From Pollenia angustigena (lineage: Eukaryota > Arthropoda > Insecta > Diptera > Polleniidae): 64,000 nt of DNA. The notes beneath the pieces are model-generated. The model ran no database searches. It saw only the letters and a list, made by a program, of their open reading frames with translations, and was not told the origin of the DNA. Of the stretch, positions 1-10,744 are shown in pieces; positions within the stretch are counted from its first letter, which is position 1; each line of letters opens with the position of its first letter. A program made the position numbers and the translations under genes. The stretch lies in assembly GCA_930367215.1 (NCBI GenBank), contig OV884060.1, positions 103,316,151 through 103,380,150 on the forward strand, read 5' to 3'.

Positions 1-418
1 AAATGGATAATTTTGATACAAAATCTACCATAAATAGTGGCGGAATAGACAAAACGGTATGAGATTTAGCACAGGTTTGTTCTATATGACGAGAATTCAT
101 ACCACAAAATTTCGTGCAGATCGTTTCATAATTTACCATAGGCCGAATATATGAATATTATAGCACTTTAATTTGATGTGAAATGAATATTTTGTTAGAT
201 CTAAGATACATTGGTTTTTGGTATTATTCCAAAATTATTAAACTTTTCAAAAGCCTGTACGCAGATTTTTGTCTTCTTTCTAATTTTTTTTAAAGTTTTA
301 AGAGTATTCAGATTCCCACAACATTGTGATAAGATTTTGATAAAATTTCAAAGCTTTGAAAAAAAAAATTTGAAAATAATTTTTAAAAACAAAAACTTTA
401 TTCTTTCTTAAAAAATCA
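1..418. other. AT-rich intergenic DNA, no gene seen
   Basis: No supported coding sequence. A 66-codon reading frame at 211-411 is rich in Phe, Lys and Asn, as expected from T- and A-runs, and has no recognisable domain. Confidence 0.6.
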
Positions 419-746
419 GGGAGGCTACTCTCTATTGCGATGCGGAAGAAAATTGTAGCAAATCTAACGATTGGTACTCTTCAACACGTTTGCGCTTATG
501 TCTTTCGCACCTTTAAATTTTTTTCTTTTCGTAAATCATCACTTTATTTTATTTAAATTTTCCAATTTTAAATATTTTTACACACTTTGGCATTTCATTA
601 CTGTAAATCCGCGCCATCTTTAATTTTTATTACCACTATTGCTTCTTTTTCAGAAAATTTTGCGAAAGTTATAGAGAGTACCAAGTTGGAATTTAGCTTT
701 CGCATCGAAATTGTTTTCGCATAGCATTAGAGAGTAGGCCCCCAGG
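419..746. mobile_element. MITE-like inverted-repeat element, about 330 bp
   Basis: The left end (GGGAGGCTACTCTCTATTGC, from about 419) is mirrored at the right end, where the reverse complement of 715-746 reads GGGGGCCTACTCTCTAATGC. Both arms continue with a GATGCG/TATGCG plus A-rich stretch. No coding capacity. This is the form of a short non-autonomous TIR transposon. The target-site duplication is not clear, so the superfamily is not assigned. Confidence 0.6.
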
Positions 747-1232
747 ACAAATATTTGATGCTAATAATAAGTTTTGCTTACTCGTATGTAGCGCATAACT
801 TTGTACCACACGCAAAAAAATTAAAGTGCGGTTGGACGTGACCATGATCTAAAAGCAGCATATTATTGTTGAATTAAATGATAAAATTCAATCATACTTG
901 GTCATTTTGTCTCGTCTGTCACTTTGAACGATTCAAACAAAAAAACAATTTTGCAGCCAAATTGTTTCTAGTGCTCCTAAAGAATTTGGGATTAACATCC
1001 AGCACAATTGTTGTAGAAGGCAAAGAGTTATGGATCCAAGTGTAACAACCTCTCTAAAAAACTAATGTTTCAGTAACAGTTTATTTTGTTCAAAAGCTTG
1101 CAAATTTATCTTGAACGATTTAAAAACCACTTTTAAAATCGATATTGGAGTGCGATTAATCGATTTCAAAAATAGATACAAAAAACGTTTATCGAAATTT
1201 GATTTTTAGTTACATTTACTATTCCCTATCCA
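747..1232. other. Intergenic DNA, nothing recognised
   Basis: AT-rich, without a reading frame of note or a repeat shared with the rest of the window that I could see. Confidence 0.5.
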
Positions 1233-2357
1233 CACGCAGAGAAAAAATATGGTTGGGCATGGTTACGGCAACAACACTATGTTTAATGTAACAATATATT
1301 GTTGTCGTACACAAATAATTGTTATTTTTATTTAATATCAACAATATTATAGTTACTGTAAACATATCAATGTTAACGCAATTATGAATTTGAGTATTGT
1401 TGACCGAAAAATAATTATTTTTCTAACAACTTAATTATGATAACTTTCTAAACATATTATATTTCTCACAACCATATCATGATATTTAATAGCCATAACA
1501 TGATAACTTTTTATACATTAATCATATTATGTTAAAGATGCAATCAAACTATTTTTACTCTAATCATATTATGTTAGCGCCATTTGTAAAACAATTTTGA
1601 AGCAGTTGTGTCGTTTTTTTTATTTGTGAACGGTTAAACTATTAAAAGATAAAGATAAAAAAAATAAGTTTAAGGAAATTAAAAAATTAAAATATTAGCG
1701 GAGTTCATTCAAGTATTAATGATGTTATAGTGCAAATGCAAAATATCATAGTTTTTTTGTAAAATCCAACAACAAAACACACAGAGATTTCGTTATATTT
1801 TATAAAATTGCTACGATATTTCATCAACATCTTAAAATCGAAAAAATGAACACACGCGGTTGCCCATGAAAACCACAGATTTTTCATTTGCTCTTTTGCA
1901 AGCCTTATATTGAACTCCGCTATTTGATTAACATTAAGAAAAATTGTAAAAAGCCACAAAATAAAAAATCGATACAAAAATATTTTAATTTATTTTGTAT
2001 TTTTATGACAGCTATGAAAGGTGCTGTATCATAATATGATTGCTTCTAAATTTATTATGATTAACATGATGATAATATGATTACTTCTTAGCTTATTATG
2101 ATTAACATGACAATAATATGTTTAATTTCTTAGCTTATTATGATTAACATGACAATAATATGATTACTTCTTAACTTAGTATGATTAATAGAATAATAAT
2201 ATGATTATGGAATAAATATTATGATGACATATTACGAGTAAATTTAGTCATAATATGATTCAAGAATAATCTTAATATGGTGACTACAATCATAATTCTT
2301 ATCATAATATGTTGCTCTTAGAATATGTTTACCACAACCATGTTTTTTCTTTGTGTG
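1233..2357. mobile_element. 1.1-kb non-autonomous TIR element with internal tandem repeats
   Basis: Ends are inverted repeats: CACGCAGAGAAAAAATATGG at the left, and the reverse complement of 2338-2357 reads CACACAAAGAAAAAACATGG, so the match runs through CATGGTTG with few mismatches. The interior is rich in ATAATATGATTA-type words in both orientations. Around 2030-2215 it carries an irregular tandem array built on TTCTTAGCTTATTATGATTA, separated by about 43-57 bp. The reading frame at 1977-1705 (minus) has no recognisable domain. I read this as a large MITE. Confidence 0.65.
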
Positions 2358-2701
2358 CAAACACTATACAGCTTGCAGGAAGTTTTGTTTAAGATTTTGA
2401 CTTAAGCCTGGTACTCTGTTCTGTATTTCGTGCGAAATGTTTTAAAAATCAATATAAAAAAAAATTTCTGTGAAATACAAACGAAAAAATGTTGATAGAG
2501 TTGTACTCTATTTATTTCTAGCAACATTTTTATTTTCCGTGCGAAACAAGTGCAGCTCATATTATTTTGCACGGAATTTTAAGCAACAGCTAATAATTTT
2601 TTGTAAAATTTTATTTTGCATGTGTGTGAGCTGGGGTCTATAACAAGCGATTCAAAAAGAAAAATGTTTAAATTTTTTTGTTTTTTACTTTAGAAAATTA
2701 T
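2358..2701. other. Intergenic DNA before the piggyBac element
   Basis: AT-rich, no supported coding sequence or repeat. Confidence 0.5.
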
Positions 2702-2716
2702 TTAACCCTGCATAAT

Positions 2717-2735
2717 GTTAGTCGTTTCGACTAAC
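2717..2735. repeat. Subterminal palindrome, piggyBac element 1, left copy
   Basis: GTTAGTCGTTTCGACTAAC is a palindrome with a 3-base centre, 11 bp inside the left end. The arms recur at 16204-16222 and 16752-16770 with different centres, which suggests selection on the arms, for example as a protein-binding site. Confidence 0.7.
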
Positions 2736-2821
2736 ATTGCTCCTTTTTCTCTTCATAACTTTTTGTTCTCTTTTTTGATCATTCTCATTTTTAGTGTTGA
2801 ATGAGTTGATTTAGTTACAAA

Positions 2822-2847
2822 CCAAGCGGGAAAATGAGGAATTGATT
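2822..2847 (+). mobile_element. 5' piece of the CCCAGCGGG MITE family, target of the LTR element
   Basis: From CCAAGCGGG onwards this matches the left end of the two 591-bp MITEs at 55683 and 56740. The match resumes after the LTR element at 16115-16130 (ACATAAATAATTAA). The far end of the MITE is not found in this copy. The complete copies show the uninterrupted site and therefore prove the GATT target duplication of the LTR element. Confidence 0.65.
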
Positions 2848-4415
2848 TGTCATGCCTCTGTAACGGCTGAAAGTTGCTTTTTAATGTAAATGGGAGCGGA
2901 GAGGATTTTACATTAAAATGCAACTGTGCAAACTGCTAGAATAATCTTTGTGACAGTTTGCACAGCTGTTCAGGGGGGTATAAGAGTTTCGCGGGGGAAG
3001 GAAAAAAGATGGTTGAAACGGCAGAAAAAAGGCGAGAAAATAGGACAGGTGGAAGAAGAGGAAAAATAATAAGAGGAAGAGTTTTTTTTTCTGGGGAGCT
3101 TAAAGTTGGAAGTGCGAGAAGAAGGAGAGAAGTTTTTGGGTTAATGAAGAAAAGTTGTGGTTCTTTTGTTTTGTAAAAAAAAATATATTTAGTTTTGTGT
3201 TTTTTTTTTTCAAATATTTAATTGGAATATGTAAATTTTGTTTAAATAAAACAAAAATAAAAAGAAAAGAAATTATAGTAAAACAAATAAGAAGTGTAAT
3301 TAAAGAGAAGACTGTGTAAATTTGTCAAAGACAGCATAATCATTCATACATACCAACATTTTTCATACGTTCACTTAACATAAATCCATACATCATCCAT
3401 TCATATACCAACACGATAACCCCATACATCATCCATCCACTCACACACATCAGCTGAACAAACATCATCCATCCCCACACACACACACATCAGCAGAACA
3501 ACCATCATAAACCCATACTCACAGCCAATTATTCGGGCATACAGTTTCATCTACTTGATTCCAGCCCTTATTCCTCACACACACCCTAGCATTCATTCCC
3601 ACAGAATCTCACCGACACATACTTACGTCCGCCACAATACCGACCTCGAAACAGACGGGACTTGGTCCAAACCAGCGAAGGGGGAAGAGTCGATTTTTGG
3701 TAAATCCCCCCCTCATAAATAATCCCAAGACACCAGGCCGAGCTCGGACTAGGTAGGGAAGGGGATAACTCTAGATCTGCTTTTGGGTCGAAGGTTTGTT
3801 TGAGCGGAAATCCGGGACAGGTTTTTTTTATTGAATATCTGGGTGAGCTTCTGAGGTGAAGCATGGAAATGTCCTGAGGAAACATTGGGAAATAAGCATG
3901 GAGTAGAAAAATAACAGGTAAGTGAGCTAGTTTTAATCTTGTAGGGGTAGGACAGCGTAAAGGGGCAAATCCGCACATGGGCCAAGGATTTGCCAAGGTA
4001 GTGGGAGGGCAGGCCAGGTAGCAAACATCAGCTTCCAGCCGAGGAAGTGGGAAGTCGGGATATCTGGGATTCGAATTGTTGCAGGGAATTGGAAACAATT
4101 TAGGCGGTTAGTTTTTTATTTTAAATAATGGTATTGTTTTCATTAAACTAACTTTTCCTTTTTTTTCATAGTTTTATTTAAAATCGTTTCATTATTTACT
4201 TTTTCCTTTTTTTCGTCTAATGAAAATTTAGTAATTTCATTTTGTTTGAATTTATTTTAGTTTTGTTTTTTTTTATTAATTTTTTTTTTTGGACAATGGC
4301 TTGTGGATGAGTAGGATGGCGAATTCACGCCTCTACCGGCCTAGCCTGGCAAGATTTTAAAACCTTAGCGTTGCCATCCTAGTCATCCACCGGTTAACAC
4401 CAAAAGTCATTGACA
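2848..4415 (+). repeat. 5' LTR of the Osvaldo/Ulysses-like element
   Basis: TG...CA bounded. It begins with two adjacent hairpins (2873-2924 and 2925-2964), then a purine-rich tract, a microsatellite-like CATCCATC/ACACAC zone near 3340-3500, and a T-rich end. The reading frames it contains on the minus strand (3586-4098, 3749-4024) recur in the 3' LTR and have no domain, so they are not treated as genes. Confidence 0.93.
2873..2964 (+). promoter_or_regulatory. Two adjacent hairpins at the start of the LTR
   Basis: Hairpin 1 pairs 2873-2890 with 2906-2924 (GTTGC then TTTTAATGTAAA, one mismatch). Hairpin 2 pairs TGTGCAAACTG (2925-2935) with CAGTTTGCACA (2954-2964). Both are present unchanged in the 3' LTR. 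A TATAAGA motif lies just downstream at about 2979. A role in U3 regulation is inference. Confidence 0.5.
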
Positions 4416-4419
4416 AAAA

Positions 4420-4437
4420 TGGCGCCCAACAATGGGG
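4420..4437 (+). other. Primer-binding site, tRNA-Lys type
   Basis: TGGCGCCCAACAATGGGG begins four bases after the 5' LTR. TGGCGCCC matches the 3' end of tRNA-Lys, the primer known for gypsy- and Osvaldo-type elements. This fixes the strand and the 5' LTR boundary. Confidence 0.85.
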
Positions 4438-5950
4438 GCCCGAAATTCGGGTTTCCATTTAATAGTTTTCTGTGTTGCTCTCAGTTTCACCTTCAATGGG
4501 TCATCGTTTTCAGCGTAGGTCGGAATGACAACGATCAGTCAGGGTCGGTCATCAGCTGCGACGTTGAAAATGGTGGTTCTATTGGGGGAAAAACAGAGAT
4601 GCTTGCTACTTCTTTGGTCTCATGAACTACAGGGAGTCATTTTATTGGAGGGTAATCATTACCCCAATAGTAGCTACTGTGTTCATTAGACAAAAGAAAT
4701 AGGCAATATGCATAGGTTAGTAAAGTAGGTCGAAATAGAAAAGTTAAAAATGCTTACTTGGTTTGATTTTGGATGGATGGGTCCGGGTATAAAGTCCTTT
4801 ATAGGAGGTACTCGTGGCGATTCTGCAGAAGTTAGATCTTGCAAGTTTTTACTCCAGCGTTGTTCATCTTCGACAACTTCTAAATTTTCCAATTCCTGAA
4901 AACACGGAAAAATTTCGATAATTTTGATTCCTGGAGGTCTTCGATGTTTCACTTCCTTGGCCAACTACCTCTACAAGTTAAAATGAAGCTCACTACTGAT
5001 AATAAAATTTTGGAATATAAATTTGGATTTATTATTAATATTTGCGTGTATATGAGTTTGGGATAATTTGAGTGATTTTTTTTTTGAATTGTGGAATATA
5101 TAGATATGGTTTAGTTAATATTAAATTATATATACACATATAGAGACAATTTTAGTTTAGGTTATATTAAATTATTGAGTCTAAATATAATTCTCTTTCA
5201 ACTTTACATTCGCATATATAGATAGCAATTTATATAGAATTTGGTTAATTTTTTTGTGTTTAAGAAAAAAAAAGAAAAAAAAAGAAAAAAAAAATTTTTT
5301 TTAGTTTTATATAAGTAGATATTTAAATATACATTAGATGGCACTTTTATTTGATTTTATAGGGGTTTGTTGAAATCGATTTTGCTTATATATATTCACT
5401 TATATATGGAGAGAAAATTATTTTGAATCCTTTATAAAGCAAAATAGTGTTAGTGTAGATTAATTATATAAGACTCGTAATTAGTCATATTTATTGGGAC
5501 GTTGGACAATTTCTATAACTTGATTATTAATTAAGGATAGATAGTTAGTTCAATATATAGGATTAATTTAAATTTTTAGGCATAATAATCTAAAACTATT
5601 TTAGTTTAATTTTATGAAAGGAAGAAAATCTGAAATTGATTTTTCTTATATATAATCTTTTATATATAAAGTAAAAATTCTTTCAGATTGGTTATTATTT
5701 TTCCCATTTCACCATTATATCTATATTTTTATTATTATCTGTCATCTATATATTAAAACATTATTTTATAATTTACAGCATTAGTACAATTTCAGTTTGA
5801 TTCATTTGAAAGTATTTCTTGTCTTGATTGTCTTTATTAGTTTTGATTACATACAGCCAAAATTTTTCTTATATACAAATTATAGGAAGGTATAATTAAA
5901 TAAAGTATAATTCGGAGGACATCTTGATAAATTGAGTTTGTTTTTTTGGT
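4438..5950 (+). other. 5' untranslated leader of the LTR element
   Basis: About 1.5 kb between PBS and gag, AT-rich (5000-5900 especially) with GAAAAAAAAA-type runs near 5270. The minus-strand frame at 4964-4686 has no recognisable domain. No gene is called. Confidence 0.6.
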
Positions 5951-7453
5951 ATGGTAGAGACTAGGGCAAGTAGAATGCAGCGCGATTCCGCTTCTACTTC
6001 CTCTAGGCCGATTCTCGGTGGAACTAACGTTCAGACACCGGCTAATACGACGGCTACAACGACGGCAACTGCAACGGTAACATATACGTACGTTAATTCG
6101 GCCCAAATAAACCCACAATACAATGTGGGTGATCCACCGTTTGTAGATGAGGAAATTAGTATTACCTCTCCGAATTATAGTAGCCTTACCGCCCAGAACG
6201 TGCGTCGGGAATTTAGATCCAACGCCACCAATCAAAATACTGAGGCACAATTGGCAAATCAATCGGGCGTTGACGTGCATAATTTAATAGAGTCAGCCGT
6301 AGGGTTGCAGCAAGTCCAAATTATGCGCTCAATGGAGGACAGACTTCGAGAATTAGTTCCACAAATAGTAGCGGAGAGTATAAGGTCACTTTCTGCGACC
6401 TCGGGAGTCCCACAGCTTTCACTTCCAGTCCCCCGAGCTGAAGTTTTGAGACCTCCGCCGAACATGCCAGGAAATCACTTGCCGCCACCACCAACCTTCA
6501 TAGGGCCGAGTCATCAAATACAGCCGCCACAACAAAATCGCTCACATTTTTCAAGAGGCGGTTCTTACCAGAATGGTCCGGACGGTAATAGCACCTTTCA
6601 CCATCAAGCCGCCCGCGCACCATTTTACCCTCCACCACCAGGCATGGACGCGACACGTAGGCCCGGGTTGGATAAGTGGGGCGTGAATTTTGATGGCAGC
6701 AGCAAGACCATGGGAGCACAAGAGTTTGTCTTTCGAGTGGAAGAAATGAGGAAAGACTACGGAAACAGCTGGTCCGAGGTATTACGGCATTTTCATCAGC
6801 TGTTGTCCGGTGATGCCTTAGAGTGGTATTGGATGCAGAGACGACTGCAACCAATATACACGTGGGACGAATTGAAGGAGGCAGTCGTCAACCGTTTCAG
6901 GCGCTTTAATAGCGACGTTGAAATCCATCGACAAATCATGGACCGTCGCCAACAGCCTCACGAACTGTTCGAGGATTTTTATAATGCTGTCCTAAGGTTA
7001 AGAAGCCAACAGTCAAGACCGATTAGTGAGAATGATTTGATTGATATAATGAAGATGAACTTACGTACCCCTATGGCTCAGCTTGTGTTTCCTGTGCGCA
7101 TATTTGGACTTAGCCATTTCCGTACAGAGTGTAAGAAAGCCGAATCTCTGCTTCATAGTCAGAGACAAGCGTTTACCCATCGTCCACAACTACCAAGAGT
7201 AAACGAGATCGACTATGAACCCACAGTTCCAGCGGCCATTGAAGTAGAGGCCATAAATACCTCGAAGTACATTTGCTGGAACTGCAGACAGCTTGGCCAC
7301 GGGTACATGGATTGTCCATCAGATTCCAGGCGCTTATTTTGTTTTAAGTGTGGTATGGACAACACCGTAACACCAAGGTGTCCCCGATGCTCGGGAAACA
7401 GGAGGCCGGACCCGTTAACTGGGGAACAGCGTCCGAGTCCCAGCGCCCAGTAA
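5951..7453 (+). CDS. gag: Gag polyprotein of the Osvaldo/Ulysses-like retrotransposon (500 aa, intact)
   Basis: Structural polyprotein that would assemble the virus-like particle. The frame is open for 500 codons. Residues 1-230 are low complexity, rich in Thr, Ser, Asn and Pro. Residues about 241-400 form the retrotransposon capsid region (WGVNFDG start, then a run of Trp/Leu helices including ALEWYW). Near the C-terminus are a CCHC zinc knuckle (C442, C445, H450, C455) and a second cysteine cluster of four Cys (C464, C467, C477, C480), which lacks the His of a classical knuckle. The stop overlaps pol, which lies in the -1 frame, with a slippery heptamer at 7393-7399. The start at 5951 is the first ATG of the open frame and precedes the conserved region by 240 codons, so an internal start is possible. 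Confidence 0.9.
   Translation: MVETRASRMQRDSASTSSRPILGGTNVQTPANTTATTTATATVTYTYVNSAQINPQYNVGDPPFVDEEISITSPNYSSLTAQNVRREFRSNATNQNTEAQLANQSGVDVHNLIESAVGLQQVQIMRSMEDRLRELVPQIVAESIRSLSATSGVPQLSLPVPRAEVLRPPPNMPGNHLPPPPTFIGPSHQIQPPQQNRSHFSRGGSYQNGPDGNSTFHHQAARAPFYPPPPGMDATRRPGLDKWGVNFDGSSKTMGAQEFVFRVEEMRKDYGNSWSEVLRHFHQLLSGDALEWYWMQRRLQPIYTWDELKEAVVNRFRRFNSDVEIHRQIMDRRQQPHELFEDFYNAVLRLRSQQSRPISENDLIDIMKMNLRTPMAQLVFPVRIFGLSHFRTECKKAESLLHSQRQAFTHRPQLPRVNEIDYEPTVPAAIEVEAINTSKYICWNCRQLGHGYMDCPSDSRRLFCFKCGMDNTVTPRCPRCSGNRRPDPLTGEQRPSPSAQ
7393..7443 (+). promoter_or_regulatory. Programmed -1 ribosomal frameshift site between gag and pol
   Basis: GGGAAAC at 7393-7399 lies in the gag frame as G GGA AAC, the X XXY YYZ slippery pattern. 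A -1 slip enters the pol frame, which is open from there through protease and RT. Seven bases downstream, CGGAC (7407-7411) can pair with GTCCG (7431-7435), and CTGGG (7419-7423) with CCCAG (7439-7443). The two stems interleave, as in a pseudoknot. The heptamer and frames are seen directly; the pseudoknot is a prediction by eye. Confidence 0.7.
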
Positions 7454-8628
7454 TTAAACTGGAGAATTTTAACGGCCTGGAGGAAATAGAAAATAACGGA
7501 GTCGTTAAAATTTTAGTTAAGAGTAAAGTTAGGATTAGTGAAAAGGCAGAGGAGTCAAGAGTTAGGGAAATTAAGCCATTGCATATTAGAATTAGGGATT
7601 ATGAAGAGGCTAGGAAAAGGATTTTCGGTAAAACGCGAATAGAAAAAGCTAGGGAACGATATAGAAAAAGAAAAGAACTTAGGCGTGAGATCGCAAACGT
7701 CTCGTTATACGAGGGCGATGATACCCGGTTATACACCCGTATCTCTATCAATGGGGTAGAGATTGAGGGTCTTTTAGATAGCGGTGCAACGGTAACGGTT
7801 CTCGGCGAAGGATGTTTCGATGTCGCGACGAGGGCCGGAGTCGAGGTTAGTAAATTTCCGGCAACGGTGAAAACGGCAGACGGTAGATCTCATACCATTC
7901 AGGGTCGGTTTAGAACGAAAATCAAATTCAATAGAATAGAAAGCGTGATAACTTTCTATTTAGTACCGACTCTGAAAAGGGCGTTGTTTCTGGGCGTTGA
8001 TTTTATGAAGACCTTTGGCTTAATTATTAATTTAGATTGTCTGACCACAAATGATATGCTTTTTAGTGAGGAGGTGGGCGAAAATCCATCAAATCCTTTA
8101 ATGCATACCCTTTGTGATCAAGACAGGAAAGTATTAGAGGCAACTATTGCGAAGTTTCCATCTTTTGTGGAAAAAGGGCTTGGGAAAACTGATCTAGAAA
8201 TGCATATGATCGATACGCGAGACGCAGTGCCTGTAAAGCAGAGACATTACCCAGTTTCACCAGCTGTTCAAAAACTTATGTATGCGGAATTGGATAGAAT
8301 GCTTGCTATGGGTGTAATTGAGACGAGTCAAAGCCCCTGGAATAATCCAGTGACGTTAGTGCGCAAAGGTACAAAAAACAGGCTTTGTTTAGATGCACGA
8401 AAGCTCAATTCACTCACAGTTAAGGACGCCTATCCACTTCCACATATAGAAGGATTGCTCAGCAGACTGGGTGACACACATTATATATCTAGTGTCGATT
8501 TAAAGGATGCTTTCTGGCAAATCCCACTAGATATACAGAGTCGTGAAAAAACTGCCTTTACAGTGCCTGGGAGACCACTTTACCATTTTACTGTCATGCC
8601 TTTTGGTCTGTGGTCGTTTAATGGATAA
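7399..8628 (+). pseudogene. pol: Pol, first part: protease and N-terminal half of reverse transcriptase
   Basis: Entered by frameshift at 7393-7399; an ATG at 7348 lies upstream in the same frame but is probably not used. The aspartic protease carries LLDSGATVTVL (catalytic Asp codon 7777-7779). RT follows, with LCLDARKLNS and the motif-A aspartate in SSVDLKDAFW (codon 8497-8499). The frame ends at 8628, just after MPFGL, where the conserved residues that normally follow are absent and the next part of RT continues one frame over. This is best explained by loss of about 20 nt, which splits RT between motif A and the YLDD motif. The copy cannot make a full Pol. Confidence 0.88.
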
Positions 8629-10744
8629 AGTGATCCCCTCCGACTTGCGAGATCGAGTATTTGTGTATCTGGACGATTTACTCATAGTTACTCCTGACTA
8701 CCACACGCGCATAACTATACTTGAGCGAGTGGCTAAACTACTTTCTAATGCTAAATTGACAATTAATGTCGAAAAATCAAAGTTTTGTTTTAAGGAACTT
8801 CGGTATTTGGGGTATATTGTGGGTGAGGGCAAAATAAAGCCTGATCCAGCAAAAATATCCTCTATACTTGAATTTCCTTACCCTAAAACGCCCAGACAAG
8901 TACGCGGATTTATGGGAACTACCGGCTGGTATCGTCGATTCATTAAAGACTACGCGACAACTGCTACGCCGGTTTTCTATACGTTGAAAAAATCTAAAAC
9001 TTTTGAATTCCCGGAAAAAGCGAAAGAGGCTTTCGATAAATTAAAAAAAGCACTTACCTCGAGTCCCGTGTTACGTCACCCAGATTTTCATAAGCGTTTT
9101 TATGTTCAGTGCGACGCCTCGGATATCGGTATCGGCGCAGTACTTTTCCAAAAAGATGAAGTTGAGGGAGAACACCCTATCGCGTATATGTCGCAAAAAC
9201 TTACTCCGGCCCAGCGTAACTATTCGGTAACAGAGCGCGAGTGTCTGGCGGTAGTAATCGCCATCAAAAAATTTCGGGCGTACATCGAGCTCATGCCATT
9301 CACCGTGATCACTGATCATTCGAGCTTAAAATGGCTCATGTCGAACAAAGAGCTTAGTGGCAGGTTGGCACGATGGAGTTTGCTTTTACAATCCTATACG
9401 TTTGATATCGAACATCGCCAAGGGAGCAAAAATGTGGTGCCAGACACTCTATCGCGCTACGACATGGACGAAATCTCCACCGAAGTTGTCCAACTTATTG
9501 ATTTAGATTCGCCGGCCTTTTCATCGACCCAGTACCACGAGCTAATGGAAAATATTAAAGAAAATCAAAGTAAGTTGCCTGACCTTAAAATACAAGATAA
9601 TTTTATCTATAAACGTACCGCACATTACAATGGGGACGTCATGGCCGAAGATTTTTCGTGGAAGCTATGGGTACCAGCCGAATTGAGTGGTGATTTAATT
9701 TCTAAAGCACACAATCCACCAAGTGCAAGCCACGGCGGATTCCACAAAACACTCAGGCGCATACGCGAGTATTTTTACTGGCCAAATATGACAGTCCAAA
9801 TTAGGGACTTTGTCCGGAATTGTGACACCTGTAAAGAGAGCAAACCAGGCAACAAAATCCAAAAACCACCTATGATAGAGGAAGAATCGGTCCAGATAAG
9901 TCGCCCATTCCAGAAAATTTATATAGATTTTTTGGGTCCCTACGTCAGATCGAAATCGGGCAATATGTTTATTTTTATTGTTTTAGACTATTTTTCCAAA
10001 TTTGTATTGCTAAAGGCTATGGCAAAGGCCAATAACAAAAACGTAATTCGGTTTTTAGTCTCGGAGGTATTTCATAAGTTTGGCGTACCAGAAATTATTG
10101 TTTCTGATAACGGTAGCCAATTCGTCTCTAAGGAATTCGGTGAGCTTACGAAAGCGTTTGAAGTAAAACATATGAAAACCGCAGTCTATTCGCCACAAGC
10201 AAACGCGTCGGAGAGAGTCAACCAATCGATTTTAGCAGCCATAAGATCTTACCTGAAAAATGACCAAAGAGATTGGGACAACCATCTCTCAGAAATTGAA
10301 TGTGCCCTTCGGTCATCAGTGCACTCAGCGATCGGTATGACTCCTTTCTTCGCTTTGTTTGGGACGAATATGATTACGCACGGGAGTGTTTATAAATTGG
10401 CGAGAAAACTAGAGCTACTAGAAGACACTGAGACAAACGTATTACCGAAACCGATTAAGAACGACCTGATTCGCAGCAAAATTCGAGAAAACTTAGCTAA
10501 AAGCTACGCACTTCGCGCAAAAACGTACAACAAACGCGCGCGAAAAGTTAATTTCCGAGCAGGTCAGGAGGTGTATCGACGCAATTTCAGTCTCAGCGAT
10601 TCTAGTAAGCTCTACAACGCGAAAATGGGTAAGAAGTTTCTAAAATGTCGTATCGTTCGTCCGGTCGGGAATTGCTACTACGAACTAGAAGATCTGCAGG
10701 GGAAGACAATCGGTGTATACCACGCAAAAGACATAAAACAATAG
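8617..10744 (+). pseudogene. pol: Pol, second part: RT palm end, RNase H, integrase
   Basis: The open frame formally starts at 8543, but homology begins only at about 8617. It carries the RT active site YLDD (8666-8677), the connection domain, RNase H (CDASDIGIGAVLF, ERECLAVV, TDHSSLKWLM), then an integrase. The integrase has an HHCC zinc-binding region (H of SHGGFHKT to C..C of NCDTCKES, about 9700-9840) and a D,D-35-E core: Asp in IYIDFLGP, Asp in VSDNGSQF, Glu in NASERVNQ (about 10212). The C-terminus ends in a small basic domain without an obvious chromodomain. Everything after the break near 8615 is intact, including the stop at 10742-10744. Confidence 0.9.

Noticed and set aside
2030..2215. 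Regular repeats that might suggest a CRISPR-like array
   Set aside because: Units are irregular in spacing and sequence, the spacers are not unique, and they lie in a eukaryotic MITE.
3586..4098. 170-codon minus-strand reading frame (and its counterpart at 15282-15793)
   Set aside because: It lies entirely inside both LTRs, is Pro/Ser-rich with no domain, and is shifted by an indel between the two LTRs.
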